In this document: piece by piece, positions 7,053-14,891 of the stretch
Position numbering within the stretch: position 1 is the first letter of the stretch
Layout: every line of letters starts with the position of its first letter
Source: DASSUW01 sp963844205
Lineage (GTDB): Bacteria; Actinomycetota; Thermoleophilia; Solirubrobacterales; Solirubrobacteraceae
Reading direction: 5' to 3'
NCBI GenBank assembly: GCA_963844205.1
Contig: CAWJNK010000014.1
Location: 1,736,001 to 1,800,000 of the forward strand
DNA: 64,000 nucleotides
Notes under the pieces: model-generated
Database searches by the model: none
What the model was told of the DNA's origin: nothing
What the model saw: the letters and a program-made list of their open reading frames with translations, nothing else
Program-made: the position numbers and the translations under genes

Positions 7053-8113
7053 GCGGCGGCCCTCCTCGAGCCGGCGACCTTGTAGACGTAGGCGAGGAGC
7101 TGGGCGACGCCCTGGTAGAGCTCCTCGGGGATCATGCGGCCGATGTCGACGCTGGCGTAGAGGGCGCGCGCGAGGGGCGGATCGGGGACGACGGCGACGC
7201 CGTGGGCGGCCGCCTCGGTGCGGATGCGCAGCGCGAGGTGGTCGGTGCCCTTGGCCACGACGACCGGCGCGGGCTTGCCGGAGTCGTACTTGAGCGCAAC
7301 CGAGAAGTGCGTCGGGTTGGTCACCACGACGTCGGCGGTCGGCACCGCGTCCATCATGCGGGCGCGGGCGAGCTCCATCGCGCGGCGCCGCTGGGCGCCC
7401 TTGATCTCGGACGGCAGCTCCTGCTGCTTGTGCTCCTGCTTGACCTCCTCCTTGTCCATCTTGAGGTTCTTCTCGAACCGATGGCGCTGGTAGAAGAAGT
7501 CGAGCGCGGCGATCGCGAGGTAGGCGCCCGCGGCCCACTGGGCGATGTGGAGGATGGTGGCCCCGAGGAGCGGCACGAGCGCGGCGGCGGGCATGCCGAC
7601 CAGCGCGCCCATCTCCTCGAGCTTGGGGAACACCGCGAGCGCGACGATGCCGCCCACCGCGCCGACCTTGAGCAGGCTCTTGCCGCCCTCGACGGCGGCG
7701 TTGACGCCGAACAGGTTCTTGAGCCCGGTGATCGGGTTGAGCTTGCGGAAGTCGGGCTTGAGTGCCTTGCCCGCGGGCTTGAAGCCGATCTGGCCCACGT
7801 TCGCGACGATGCCGGCGAGCGCGCAGACGGCGATCACCGGCGCGGCGGCCAGCGCGACGTGCTGCCCGACCGTCATGAACAGCTCGGCGACGCCCTCGCG
7901 GTTGACGACCTCGGGCGACTTCACGAAGGCGAGGACGCCGACCGTCGCCTCCTGGGTCCGGTGCAGCATGCCCGGCCCGAATGCCGACAGCGCGAGGATC
8001 GAGGCGGTCAGCACGACGGCGCCGTTGACGTCCTGCGAGCGGGCGACCTGGCCCTTCTGCCGCGCTTCCGCGCGCTTCTTGGGTGTTGCCTTCTCGGTCT
8101 TGTTCTCGGCCAT
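7049..8113 (-). CDS. flhB: Flagellar export switch protein FlhB
   Basis: A 354-residue export-gate protein with four membrane segments and a cytoplasmic C-terminal domain. The autocleavage motif NPTH is present (VVTNPTHFSVALKY). FlhB switches export from rod/hook to filament substrates together with FliK. It overlaps both fliR (upstream) and flhA (downstream) by a few bases, indicating coupled translation. A separate stand-alone FlhB C-terminal-like protein is encoded at 30040-30324. Confidence 0.97.
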   Translation of the reverse strand: MAENKTEKATPKKRAEARQKGQVARSQDVNGAVVLTASILALSAFGPGMLHRTQEATVGVLAFVKSPEVVNREGVAELFMTVGQHVALAAAPVIAVCALAGIVANVGQIGFKPAGKALKPDFRKLNPITGLKNLFGVNAAVEGGKSLLKVGAVGGIVALAVFPKLEEMGALVGMPAAALVPLLGATILHIAQWAAGAYLAIAALDFFYQRHRFEKNLKMDKEEVKQEHKQQELPSEIKGAQRRRAMELARARMMDAVPTADVVVTNPTHFSVALKYDSGKPAPVVVAKGTDHLALRIRTEAAAHGVAVVPDPPLARALYASVDIGRMIPEELYQGVAQLLAYVYKVAGSRRAAA

Positions 8114-8910
8114 CAGCCGGCCACCCTCAGCGTCTGGAGCGCCGACGACACGGAGCTCTGGAGCTCGTCGCTCAGCCAGCCGGCGACGAACGGCAGCGAG
8201 GCCCCGACCATGACGAGGCCAACCGTGACCTTCGCCGGGAAGCCGACCCCGAACACGTTGAGCTGCGGCATCACGCGCGAGACGAGGCCGAACGCGACGT
8301 CGGTGAGCAGCGCCGCCAGGAGCACCGGGGCGCAGATCTCGATCGCCGCGCCGAAGATGCCGCTGAACGCCACCTGCGCGCCCTCGACGAGCGTCCCGAT
8401 CGCCGGCGCCTCGGTCAGCGGGACGGCCTCGTAGCTGCGGGCGAGCCCCTGGATGACCCAGGCGTCGCCGTTGATGGCCACGAAGATCATCACGCCGACG
8501 AGCGCGTAGAGCTGGTTGAGCACGCCGCCGTTGGTGCCGGTGATGGGGTCGACGAGCGCGCCGAACGAGAAGCCGACCATCAGGTCGGCGAGGCTCCCGG
8601 CCACCTGGACAGCGGCGAACAGGGCGGCGAGGGCGAACGAGAAGCCGAGCCCGACGAGCATCTCCTTGAGCACGAGCCCGACGAGGGAGAGCACGTCGTC
8701 GGGGATCGGCACTCCGGCGCCCGCGTTCATCGCGATCGGCGCGATGCCGATCGCGAGGCCCACCGCCGCGATGCCCCGCGCGCGGGGCGGCAGCAGCTTG
8801 GACGAGAAGAGCGGGGCGAGCAGGAACAGCGGCGAGACGCGCGCCAGCACGAGGAAGAAGCCGAGCACCTGCTGCTGGCCGAACTCGGCCAGGATCGACT
8901 CAGCGCTCAT
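8113..8910 (-). CDS. fliR: Flagellar export protein FliR
   Basis: A 265-residue protein with about six hydrophobic segments (for example VLGFFLVLARVSPLFLLAP near the N-terminus and IAAVGLAIGIAPIAM). It forms the core of the export gate with FliP and FliQ. It follows fliQ across a 60-bp structured gap (repeat at 8927-8970) and overlaps flhB by one base. Confidence 0.95.
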   Translation of the reverse strand: MSAESILAEFGQQQVLGFFLVLARVSPLFLLAPLFSSKLLPPRARGIAAVGLAIGIAPIAMNAGAGVPIPDDVLSLVGLVLKEMLVGLGFSFALAALFAAVQVAGSLADLMVGFSFGALVDPITGTNGGVLNQLYALVGVMIFVAINGDAWVIQGLARSYEAVPLTEAPAIGTLVEGAQVAFSGIFGAAIEICAPVLLAALLTDVAFGLVSRVMPQLNVFGVGFPAKVTVGLVMVGASLPFVAGWLSDELQSSVSSALQTLRVAG

Positions 8911-8926
8911 GGAGCGCCCTCCCCGC

Positions 8927-8970
8927 GATGTTCGCGAAGCGAACTCGCAACGCCAAACTTGTTTGGCCCC
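8927..8970 (-). repeat. Intercistronic double-hairpin repeat, copy 2
   Basis: After the fliQ stop the transcript folds as GGCCAAAC-AA-GTTTGGC, then GCGAGTTCGC-TTC-GCGAACATCGC with one bulged A, followed by GGGGAGGG before fliR. The linkers match the copy at 2921-2970 and the first stem differs by a compensated pair (A-T to C-G). Confidence 0.7.
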
Positions 8971-9243
8971 TCATCCGCCCACCAGGTTCGGGATCTGGCC
9001 GTAGAGCTCCGCCGTCCAGCTGATGAGCTGGCCGAGCATCCACGGGCCCGCGACCACGAGGACGACGGCGAGGCCGACGATCTTCGGGATGAACGTGAGC
9101 GTCTGCTCCTGGATCTGCGTGACGGCCTGGAAGACCGACACGACGAGGCCGATCACGAGCCCGACGAGCAGGATCGGCAGGCCGATCTTGAGGGCCAGCT
9201 CCATGGCCGACGCGCAGATGCTGACGACGGTGTCCTGGCTCAT
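8971..9243 (-). CDS. fliQ: Flagellar export protein FliQ
   Basis: A 90-residue, two-helix membrane protein of the export gate (ALKIGLPILLVGLVIGLVVSVF and VGLAVVLVVAGPWMLGQLI segments, in parts), with the family motif TQIQEQTLTFIPK between them. Its start overlaps the fliP stop by one base. Confidence 0.96.
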   Translation of the reverse strand: MSQDTVVSICASAMELALKIGLPILLVGLVIGLVVSVFQAVTQIQEQTLTFIPKIVGLAVVLVVAGPWMLGQLISWTAELYGQIPNLVGG

Positions 9244-9878
9244 CAGTGGAAGCTCTCCACGAGCGAGCGGGTGACGAGGTTCCAGCCGTCGACCAGGACG
9301 AAGAGCAGGATCTTGAACGGCAGCGAGATGAAGACGGGCGGCAGCATCACCATGCCCATCGACATCAGCGTCGCGCCGACGACGAGGTCGATGATCAGGA
9401 ACGGCAGGAAGATCAGGAACCCGATCTGGAACGCCGTCTTGAGCTCGGAGATGATGAACGCGGGGATGAGGACGTAGGTCGGGATGTCGGCCCGCGTGTC
9501 CGGCCGGTCGATCTTCGCGAGCTTGGCGAACAGCGCGAGGTCCTTGTCGCGCGTCTGGTCGAACATGAACTCGCGCATCGGGCCCTCGGCGCGCTTGAAC
9601 GCCTGCTCCTGCGTGATCTTGCCCTTCGACAGCGGCTCGACCGCGTCGTCCTTGATCTTCGTGAACGTCGGCGCCATCACGAAGATGGTCAGGAACAGCG
9701 CGATGCCGACCAGCACCTGGTTCGGCGGCGCGGACGGCGTGCCGAGGCCCGAGCGGATGAAGCCCAGGACGATGAGGATGCGGGTGAAGCCGGTGACCGT
9801 GAACAGCAGCGCGGGCACCAGCGAGATGCCCGCGATCAGCAGCAGCAGCTGGACGGCGTTGGACCCGTCGGCCTTCAC
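9243..9878 (-). CDS. fliP: Flagellar export protein FliP
   Basis: A 211-residue export-gate subunit. Typical FliP sequence is present throughout: FTVTGFTRILIVLGFIRS, GTPSAPPNQVLVGIALFLT, and ADIPTYVLIPAFIISELKTA (in part). Unlike E. coli FliP it has almost no cleaved signal region before the first membrane segment. The GTG start overlaps the end of fliO (GTGA). Confidence 0.97.
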   Translation of the reverse strand: MKADGSNAVQLLLLIAGISLVPALLFTVTGFTRILIVLGFIRSGLGTPSAPPNQVLVGIALFLTIFVMAPTFTKIKDDAVEPLSKGKITQEQAFKRAEGPMREFMFDQTRDKDLALFAKLAKIDRPDTRADIPTYVLIPAFIISELKTAFQIGFLIFLPFLIIDLVVGATLMSMGMVMLPPVFISLPFKILLFVLVDGWNLVTRSLVESFH

Positions 9879-10396
9879 CGGATCACCGTCCTGCGGCGGA
9901 GCTCGTCGAGCAGTCTGCCGAGCTTGCGGGGGGCGGCAGTGGCGGGCTCGAGGACCTCGGTGATGTCGTCCACGAGCAGCCCGAGCGCGCGCGCCTCGGC
10001 CTCGCTGTACGTGCGGATCGGCGTGACGCCGTGCTCTCCGGCGCCGACGAGGACGACCTCCTCGCCGGCCCGGACGAGGTGCAGGGAGCGGTTGGTGCCC
10101 AGCGGCAGCGTGGCGAGCGTCCTCAGGCCGTTGCCGGACGCGGTCTCCTCCCGCGAGGCCTTGACCTGCTTGAGGAGCCAGTAGAGCCCGTAGATGACGC
10201 CGATCACGATCGCCAGGCCGACGATCGTGCGCACGAGGCCGCCGCCGGAGGAGCCGGCCGCTTGCGCGGGCGCGCTGTCCTGGTTGGACAGGTTCAGCGG
10301 CGTGCGCTCACCGTCCGCCGCGAGCGCGGCGGGGGCGAGCAGGAACAGGCCGAGGACAGCTGCTCCCGCCGAAGAGAAGGCAGGGGAGATCCGCAT
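9875..10396 (-). CDS. fliO: Flagellar export assembly protein FliO
   Basis: A 173-residue protein with a signal-like hydrophobic N-terminus (about 3-27), a short periplasmic segment, one membrane helix (TIVGLAIVIGVIYGLYWLLK), then the FliO cytoplasmic domain (LRTLATLPLGTNRSLHLVRAG, in part). FliO assists assembly of the FliP ring. The ATG at 10396 was chosen over the in-frame ATG at 10435. The upstream codons include A/T-ending triplets that are rare here, and the upstream ATG lies inside the -10 box of a sigma28 promoter (10432-10458). Confidence 0.85.
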   Translation of the reverse strand: MRISPAFSSAGAAVLGLFLLAPAALAADGERTPLNLSNQDSAPAQAAGSSGGGLVRTIVGLAIVIGVIYGLYWLLKQVKASREETASGNGLRTLATLPLGTNRSLHLVRAGEEVVLVGAGEHGVTPIRTYSEAEARALGLLVDDITEVLEPATAAPRKLGRLLDELRRRTVIR

Positions 10397-10403
10397 CACC
10401 GAG

Positions 10404-10426
10404 GGCGAGTCTGGATAGGACTCGCC
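10404..10426 (-). promoter_or_regulatory. Hairpin at the 5' end of the fliO message
   Basis: GGCGAGTC / GACTCGCC with a 7-nt loop, between the predicted transcription start and the fliO ATG. No Shine-Dalgarno sequence follows it. It may protect the 5' end or control fliO translation. Confidence 0.45.
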
Positions 10427-10431
10427 CCCCT

Positions 10432-10458
10432 TCATCGACCTCGATCTACAGGTCTTTA
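10432..10458 (-). promoter_or_regulatory. Sigma28-type promoter of fliO-P-Q-R-flhB-flhA-flhF
   Basis: TAAAGACC (10451-10458), 11-bp spacer, GTCGATGA (10432-10439) on the minus strand. The form is close to the flagellin 1 promoter. It lies inside the 3' end of a decayed gene and restarts transcription after the ABC cassette. Confidence 0.75.
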
Positions 10459-10726
10459 GGACTGCGAGGCGGCTGCTCGGCGGGGATGTCGCCGCAGGCG
10501 ACGACGGGGAATCCCCCGTCGTACGAGTGGACGTTGACCGAGAAGGCGCCGGTGCGGTACGCGGACAGCTCCGCGTCCTCCTGCGACCGGCTCCGGCCGG
10601 CCTCGAGATCGGGCAGCGGCAGGTCGACGGCTTGAGCTCGAACGCGACCTTCGCCGGCGGCGCGGCCGGAGGCGTAGGCGTCTCGGCGGCGGGCGCGGGC
10701 GTCGGCGCGGCGTCGTCAAAGAGGGC
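10446..10726 (-). pseudogene. Decayed fragment of a small secreted-protein gene
   Basis: Two good coding pieces lie in different frames. The first (PPAAPPAKVAFELKP) continues in frame after the ABC permease stop and has no start codon. The second (VDLPLPDLEAG, then FSVNVHSYDGGFPVVACGDI) ends at a TAG at 10446. The frame changes near 10620-10633. Together they resemble the C-terminal part of small exported beta-rich proteins with an xINVH...VACG pattern. The N-terminal half with its expected His/Cys motif is missing. Both pieces keep strong G/C third-position bias, so decay is recent. A sequencing error could explain the frameshift but not the missing start. Confidence 0.6.
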
Positions 10727-11446
10727 TCAGTCGACGTCCCGGCGGGCGTCGACCAGCAGCCCTGCGAGCATGAACACGCCGGACCAGAGGCCGAGGACGA
10801 GCAGGGCGCCCGCCCACGTCACGTCCTCGGACTGCGCGCCGCCGAGCGTCCCGGCGGCGCCGAGGATCGAGCCCTTGGCGAGGTCGTCGGCGATCAGCGG
10901 CAGCAGCGGCTCGAGGATCAGCAGCCACACCAGCGCGCCGACGACGCCGGCCACCTGGTTGCGGATGAGCACGCCGATCCCCACGCCGAGCGCGCAGCAC
11001 AGCATCGCGGTGATGATGCCGCCGCCGATCACGGCGGTGTAGTCGCCGGACGCGAGGTCCGGACCGGGCTGGCCGGACAGCAGCGGGAGCCCGATCGCGA
11101 GCGCGACGACGACCATCACGACGCCGACGAGCGCCGCCGTGAACACGTACGCGATCAGGCGCGCGAGCGTCAGCCGGCCGCGGTTCGGCGAGATCAGCAC
11201 CGCGGGCGCGATCGTGCGGTGGCGGAACTCGCCGGTCGCGCCCACGATCCCGAACAGCAGCAGCGGGACCGACAGCGCGCCGCCGACGTTGAGGGCGTCC
11301 TTCTTCTCCTGCGCGGTGGTCGGATCGCCCGCCAGGATCGTGATCAGCACGACCGCGAGGACGAGCAGCACGGCGGCAGCCGCGAAGCCGAGCGCGGTGC
11401 GCGTCGTCCGCACCTTGATCATCTCGCCGCGGACGAGCGGGATCAC
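10727..11446 (-). CDS. ABC-2 type transporter permease
   Basis: A 239-residue polytopic protein with about six membrane segments (LGFAAAAVLLVLAVVLITIL first). It has the ABC-2 permease pattern of an N-terminal cytoplasmic segment starting VRGEMIKVRTTRTALG, then GEFRHRTI between helices 2 and 3. The GTG start overlaps the ATPase stop by 4 bp, so the two form one transporter. The substrate is unknown. It sits in a non-flagellar cassette between fliN and fliO. Confidence 0.85.
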   Translation of the reverse strand: MIPLVRGEMIKVRTTRTALGFAAAAVLLVLAVVLITILAGDPTTAQEKKDALNVGGALSVPLLLFGIVGATGEFRHRTIAPAVLISPNRGRLTLARLIAYVFTAALVGVVMVVVALAIGLPLLSGQPGPDLASGDYTAVIGGGIITAMLCCALGVGIGVLIRNQVAGVVGALVWLLILEPLLPLIADDLAKGSILGAAGTLGGAQSEDVTWAGALLVLGLWSGVFMLAGLLVDARRDVD

Positions 11447-12333
11447 GAAATCGGCTCCTCGTCGCGGGTGAGCTCGAGGAAGGCTTCCTCGAGCGAGGTC
11501 GCGCGCGTGGTGAGCTCGTGCAGCGGCACGCCGGCCTCGAACGCGACCTCGCCCACGCGCGCCGGGTCCTCGGCCTCGACCACCAGCATGTCGCCGTCCA
11601 CGGTCGCGCCCAGGCCCGCGCGGTCGAGTGCCGCCCGCAGCTCGTCGGTGCGCGGGGTGCGGACGATCACGTGACCGCCGGCGGTGAGCCGCGACACCGG
11701 GCCCTGGTCGACGAGCTTGCCGCGGTGGATGACGACGACGTCGTCGACGGTCTGCGCGACCTCGGCGAGCACGTGGCTGGAGACGAGCACCGTGCGGCCC
11801 TCGGTGGCCATCGAGCGCAGGAAGTCGCGCAGCCAGCGGATGCCCTGCGGGTCGAGCCCGTTGGCGGGCTCGTCGAGGATCAGCACCGCCGGGTCGCCGA
11901 GCAGCGTGGCGGCGAGGCCGAGCCGCTGGCGCATGCCCATCGAGTACTTGCCGGCGCGGCGGTTGGCGGCGCCATCGAGCTCCACCAGCCGCAGGACCTC
12001 GTCGACGCGCGAGAGCGGGATCGACGCCATGGCCGCCAGCGAGCGCAGATGGTCGCGGCCCTTGCGCCCGGGATGCGCGCCCGCGACCTCGAGGTTGGCG
12101 CCGACCGTCCGCGCCGGGTGGTCGAGCTCCTGGTACGGGCGCCCGAGCACGGTCGCGTGCCCGGCCGTCGGCCGCGCGAGCGCGAGGATCATCCGCAGCG
12201 TCGTCGTCTTGCCCGCCCCGTTGGGCCCGAGGAAGCCGGTCACCGCGCCCTCGCGCACGGCGAAGGTGAGATCGTCGACCGCCATCACCGAGCCGTAGCG
12301 CTTGGTGAGCCCGTCCGTCTCGATCGCCGCCAC
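11443..12333 (-). CDS. ABC transporter ATPase
   Basis: A 296-residue nucleotide-binding subunit. It has Walker A (GPNGAGKTTT), a signature (YSMGMRQRLG), Walker B (AVLILDEPANGLD), and an H-loop (VLVSSHVLAEV). The C-terminal extension of about 80 residues is typical of CcmA/DrrA-like drug or polymer exporters. The GTG at 12333 is chosen because similarity begins at VAAIETDGLTKRYG; the longer upstream frame is a shadow of the YihY gene. It starts 11 bp after the YihY stop with no clear Shine-Dalgarno sequence. Confidence 0.88.
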   Translation of the reverse strand: MAAIETDGLTKRYGSVMAVDDLTFAVREGAVTGFLGPNGAGKTTTLRMILALARPTAGHATVLGRPYQELDHPARTVGANLEVAGAHPGRKGRDHLRSLAAMASIPLSRVDEVLRLVELDGAANRRAGKYSMGMRQRLGLAATLLGDPAVLILDEPANGLDPQGIRWLRDFLRSMATEGRTVLVSSHVLAEVAQTVDDVVVIHRGKLVDQGPVSRLTAGGHVIVRTPRTDELRAALDRAGLGATVDGDMLVVEAEDPARVGEVAFEAGVPLHELTTRATSLEEAFLELTRDEEPIS

Positions 12334-12344
12334 GGCGGCGGAGA

Positions 12345-13166
12345 CTACCGGTCGCCCAGGCGCTCGAACCGGAGCTCGTTCACCACGGCGCCGGCCAGCA
12401 GGATGATCGCCAGGGCGTAGAACCACACGAGCGCGATGAGGACGAACACGAACGTGGTGCCCGCCCGCAGCGTCGTGACGTTCTGCAGGTAGAGCGGGAA
12501 GGCGTAGTCGACGACGGCCATCGCCGCCGTCGCCCCGAGCGCGCCCGGCCACACACAGCGCCACGGCAACGAGCCGCTCGGCACGAGCTGGTACGTGGCG
12601 CACAGCGCCGCGAAGAGCAGCGCGACGCCGGCCGCGAGCGAGATGCTGTACACGAGCCCCTGCACCTCGGAGAGCCCGAGCGGCAGATCGGTGGCGCTGG
12701 TGAGCAGCAGGCTCTGGAGCGTCGGCACGGCGACGCTCGCCACGATGAACAGGAGCACGACCGCGAACATGCCGAGCGCGAACAGCTTCTGCTTGACCCA
12801 GCTCCGGCACGGCCGGTGGTAGATCTGGCAGAAGGCGGTGTCGAGCGCGCCCCAGAACGACGACGCGAACCAGATCGCGGCCACGATGGCGACGATGCCG
12901 GTCGTGGTGGAGGACTCCTGCAGCCGTCGCACCGCCTCGCTCAGCGTCGACTCCGCGGCGGTGGGGAACACCTGCTCGAGGTCGAGCAGCACCGACGTCT
13001 GCAGGTCTGGCGAGCGCAGCACCCGGCCGGCGACGAACAGCGCCACCAGCGCGACCGGGAAGATCGACAGCAGCAGGTTGTAGGCGACCATCGACGCAAG
13101 GCCCGTGAGGTTGTCCTCATAGGCCTTGCGCCAGAAGGCGACGACGGCGAGGCGGACTCGGCCCAT
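12345..13166 (-). CDS. YihY/UPF0761 family membrane protein
   Basis: A 273-residue inner-membrane protein with about six segments. Family features include an amphipathic N-terminus (FWRKAYEDNLTGLASMVAYNLLLSIFP, in parts) and the late motif VLIALVWFYALAIILLAGAVVNE (in parts). The family was once misannotated as ribonuclease BN; its real function is unclear, with links to envelope or lipid processes. It begins 32 bp after fliN in the same direction and is the first gene of the inserted cassette. Confidence 0.88.
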   Translation of the reverse strand: MGRVRLAVVAFWRKAYEDNLTGLASMVAYNLLLSIFPVALVALFVAGRVLRSPDLQTSVLLDLEQVFPTAAESTLSEAVRRLQESSTTTGIVAIVAAIWFASSFWGALDTAFCQIYHRPCRSWVKQKLFALGMFAVVLLFIVASVAVPTLQSLLLTSATDLPLGLSEVQGLVYSISLAAGVALLFAALCATYQLVPSGSLPWRCVWPGALGATAAMAVVDYAFPLYLQNVTTLRAGTTFVFVLIALVWFYALAIILLAGAVVNELRFERLGDR

Positions 13167-13198
13167 GCGGGCCGGAGTATGTCCTCCTCGCCCGTCGG

Positions 13199-13591
13199 CT
13201 ACGCCTGCGGAGCGGGCGCAGGCACCGGCGGCGCCGGCTCGGCGGCGGGCTCGGGCGCGGCCTCCGAAACCGCCGCGCCGGACTCGCCCGCGACGACCTC
13301 GGTCACCCGCAGGCCGAACTCCTCGTCGATCACCACGACCTCCCCGCGCGCGATCGGCTTGCCGTTGACCAGCAGGTCGACCGGCTCGCCGGCGAGGCGG
13401 TTGAGGGTGACGATCGACCCGGGGCCGAGCGCGAGCGTCTCGCGGATCGTCATCCGGGTGCGGCCGATCTCGACGGCCAGCTCCACGGGGACGTCGTAGA
13501 GGCGCTCCAGCTCGGGCGGCCCGTCGGCGCCGGCCTCGTCGGCGGCGCTGACGGTGGTCTCGAACGGGACGTAGTCGACGGGATCGCTCAT
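13199..13591 (-). CDS. fliN: Flagellar motor switch protein FliN
   Basis: A 130-residue protein with an acidic N-terminus, one SpoA/FliN domain (LYDVPVELAVEIGRTRMTI, GPGSIVTLNRLAGEPVDLLVNG, in parts) and a Pro/Ala-rich tail. FliN forms the bottom of the C-ring. The ATG at 13591 has GAGGAACAC in front and is preferred over the ATG at 13615. FliM normally lies between fliL and fliN; here fliL and fliN are adjacent and no fliM was found in the window. Confidence 0.92.
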   Translation of the reverse strand: MSDPVDYVPFETTVSAADEAGADGPPELERLYDVPVELAVEIGRTRMTIRETLALGPGSIVTLNRLAGEPVDLLVNGKPIARGEVVVIDEEFGLRVTEVVAGESGAAVSEAAPEPAAEPAPPVPAPAPQA

Positions 13592-13598
13592 GTGTTCC

Positions 13599-14036
13599 TC
13601 ACTGGACCGTGACATCGGGGAAGAGGACCTCCTCGACGTGGACGTCCGTGTGCTTTTTGATCGCCTCGAGGATCCGCTTCTTGATCTTCGTGCGGCCGTC
13701 GCGCTGGATCAGCTCGTGGTCGCTGGCGTTGGTCAGCTCGTCCGTGATCAGGTCGCGGACGATCGCCTCCTGCGGCTCGGAGCCGTAGCCCTCCGGCGGG
13801 ACGGGCGCGCCGTGCCCGCCGGCCGCGACGGGCAGATGCTCGACCACGAGCGCGACCTGCATCTTGGCGAAGCGGCCGTCGGCGAGATTGACCAGGAACT
13901 CCTTCGGGAGGACGTAGACGGTGCCCTCCACCTTGGGCTCCGGAGCCTTCTCGGCCGGCTTGGCGAGGACGGTCTTGTACGCGCCGCCGGCGATCACGAG
14001 GACCGCGACGACGAGGATGATCAGTTTCTTCTTCAT
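13599..14036 (-). CDS. fliL: Flagellar basal body-associated protein FliL
   Basis: A 145-residue single-pass membrane protein: short cytoplasmic KKK, a membrane helix (LIILVVAVLVIAGGAY), then a periplasmic stomatin-like domain (KEFLVNLADGRFAKMQVAL, in part). FliL surrounds the stator and supports torque. It overlaps motB by 4 bp and precedes fliN by 7 bp. Confidence 0.92.
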   Translation of the reverse strand: MKKKLIILVVAVLVIAGGAYKTVLAKPAEKAPEPKVEGTVYVLPKEFLVNLADGRFAKMQVALVVEHLPVAAGGHGAPVPPEGYGSEPQEAIVRDLITDELTNASDHELIQRDGRTKIKKRILEAIKKHTDVHVEEVLFPDVTVQ

Positions 14037-14884
14037 TTGTCGCCTCCATGCGACGGGATTGCTCCATGCAGGCGGGTGAGGATGACCTCGACCCGCCGGT
14101 TCGCCGCCCGCCCGGTGGGCGTGGCGTTGCTTGCGATCGGGTGCTCGGCGGCGTAGCCGGCCAGCGACGTGCGCTTGCCGGAGACGCCGGCCCCGGTGAG
14201 CTGCTGCACGACGGCCGCTGCGCGGGCGCCGGAGAGCTGCCAGTTGGACGGGTACTGCGACGTTGCGATCGGCCGGTCGTCGGTGTGGCCTTCGACCTGG
14301 ACCGGATGCCGGGCCTCGCCCGCGATGATGCGGCCGATCCGCTCGAGCGTCTTGGTCGCGCCGCCCTTGATGACCGCGCTGCCCGAGTCGAACAGCAGGC
14401 CGTCGGTGACGAGCCGGATCTTGAGGCCGCGCTGGGAGACCGTGGTCGTGACCTTGTCGGCGAGGCCGGCGTCCGCGACGAGCTTGTCGATGCGCTTCTT
14501 GAGGTCCCAGAAGCTGCGCTGCTCCTGCTGCGCGCGCTCGGCGGCCTCCTCGATGCTCTCCTCGTCGCTCGGGTTCATGGCCTCCATGACCGCCTGCGTC
14601 GGGCTGATCGACGCGAGCGGCGGCTCGGGCGCGGCCTGCTCCTCCTTCGAGGTGGAGCCGGTCTTCATCATCGCGCGACCGCCGGTGAAGACAGGGCCGG
14701 AGAACGCCTCCTGCAGCGACTGCTCGAGCAGCTTGACCTTGCTCACGTTCGTGGACGAGATCGCGAACAGCACCACGAACACCGCGAACAGCAGCGTCAT
14801 CATGTCGTAGCCCGAGACGAGCCAGCGCTCGTGGTTCTCGTGCTCCTCGTGATGGTGCTTCTTATGCCGTCGCGCCGCGCTCAC
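14033..14884 (-). CDS. motB: Flagellar stator protein MotB
   Basis: A 283-residue protein: a charged His/Lys/Glu-rich N-terminus, one membrane helix carrying the proton-accepting Asp (GYDMMTLLFAVFVVLFAIS), a linker and plug region, and a C-terminal OmpA-like peptidoglycan-binding domain (EGHTDDRPI, LSGARAAAVVQQL, RRVEVIL). It pairs with MotA upstream (7-bp gap). Confidence 0.96.
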   Translation of the reverse strand: MSAARRHKKHHHEEHENHERWLVSGYDMMTLLFAVFVVLFAISSTNVSKVKLLEQSLQEAFSGPVFTGGRAMMKTGSTSKEEQAAPEPPLASISPTQAVMEAMNPSDEESIEEAAERAQQEQRSFWDLKKRIDKLVADAGLADKVTTTVSQRGLKIRLVTDGLLFDSGSAVIKGGATKTLERIGRIIAGEARHPVQVEGHTDDRPIATSQYPSNWQLSGARAAAVVQQLTGAGVSGKRTSLAGYAAEHPIASNATPTGRAANRRVEVILTRLHGAIPSHGGDK

Positions 14885-14891
14885 GGATACC

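Noticed and set aside
9875..10435. fliO starting at the ATG at 10435
   Set aside because: That ATG lies inside the -10 box of a sigma28 promoter and the next 13 codons look non-coding; the ATG at 10396 begins a signal-like sequence.
10727..13166. ABC/YihY cassette as part of the flagellar export machinery
   Set aside because: The families have no known flagellar role; the cassette more likely inserted into the operon.
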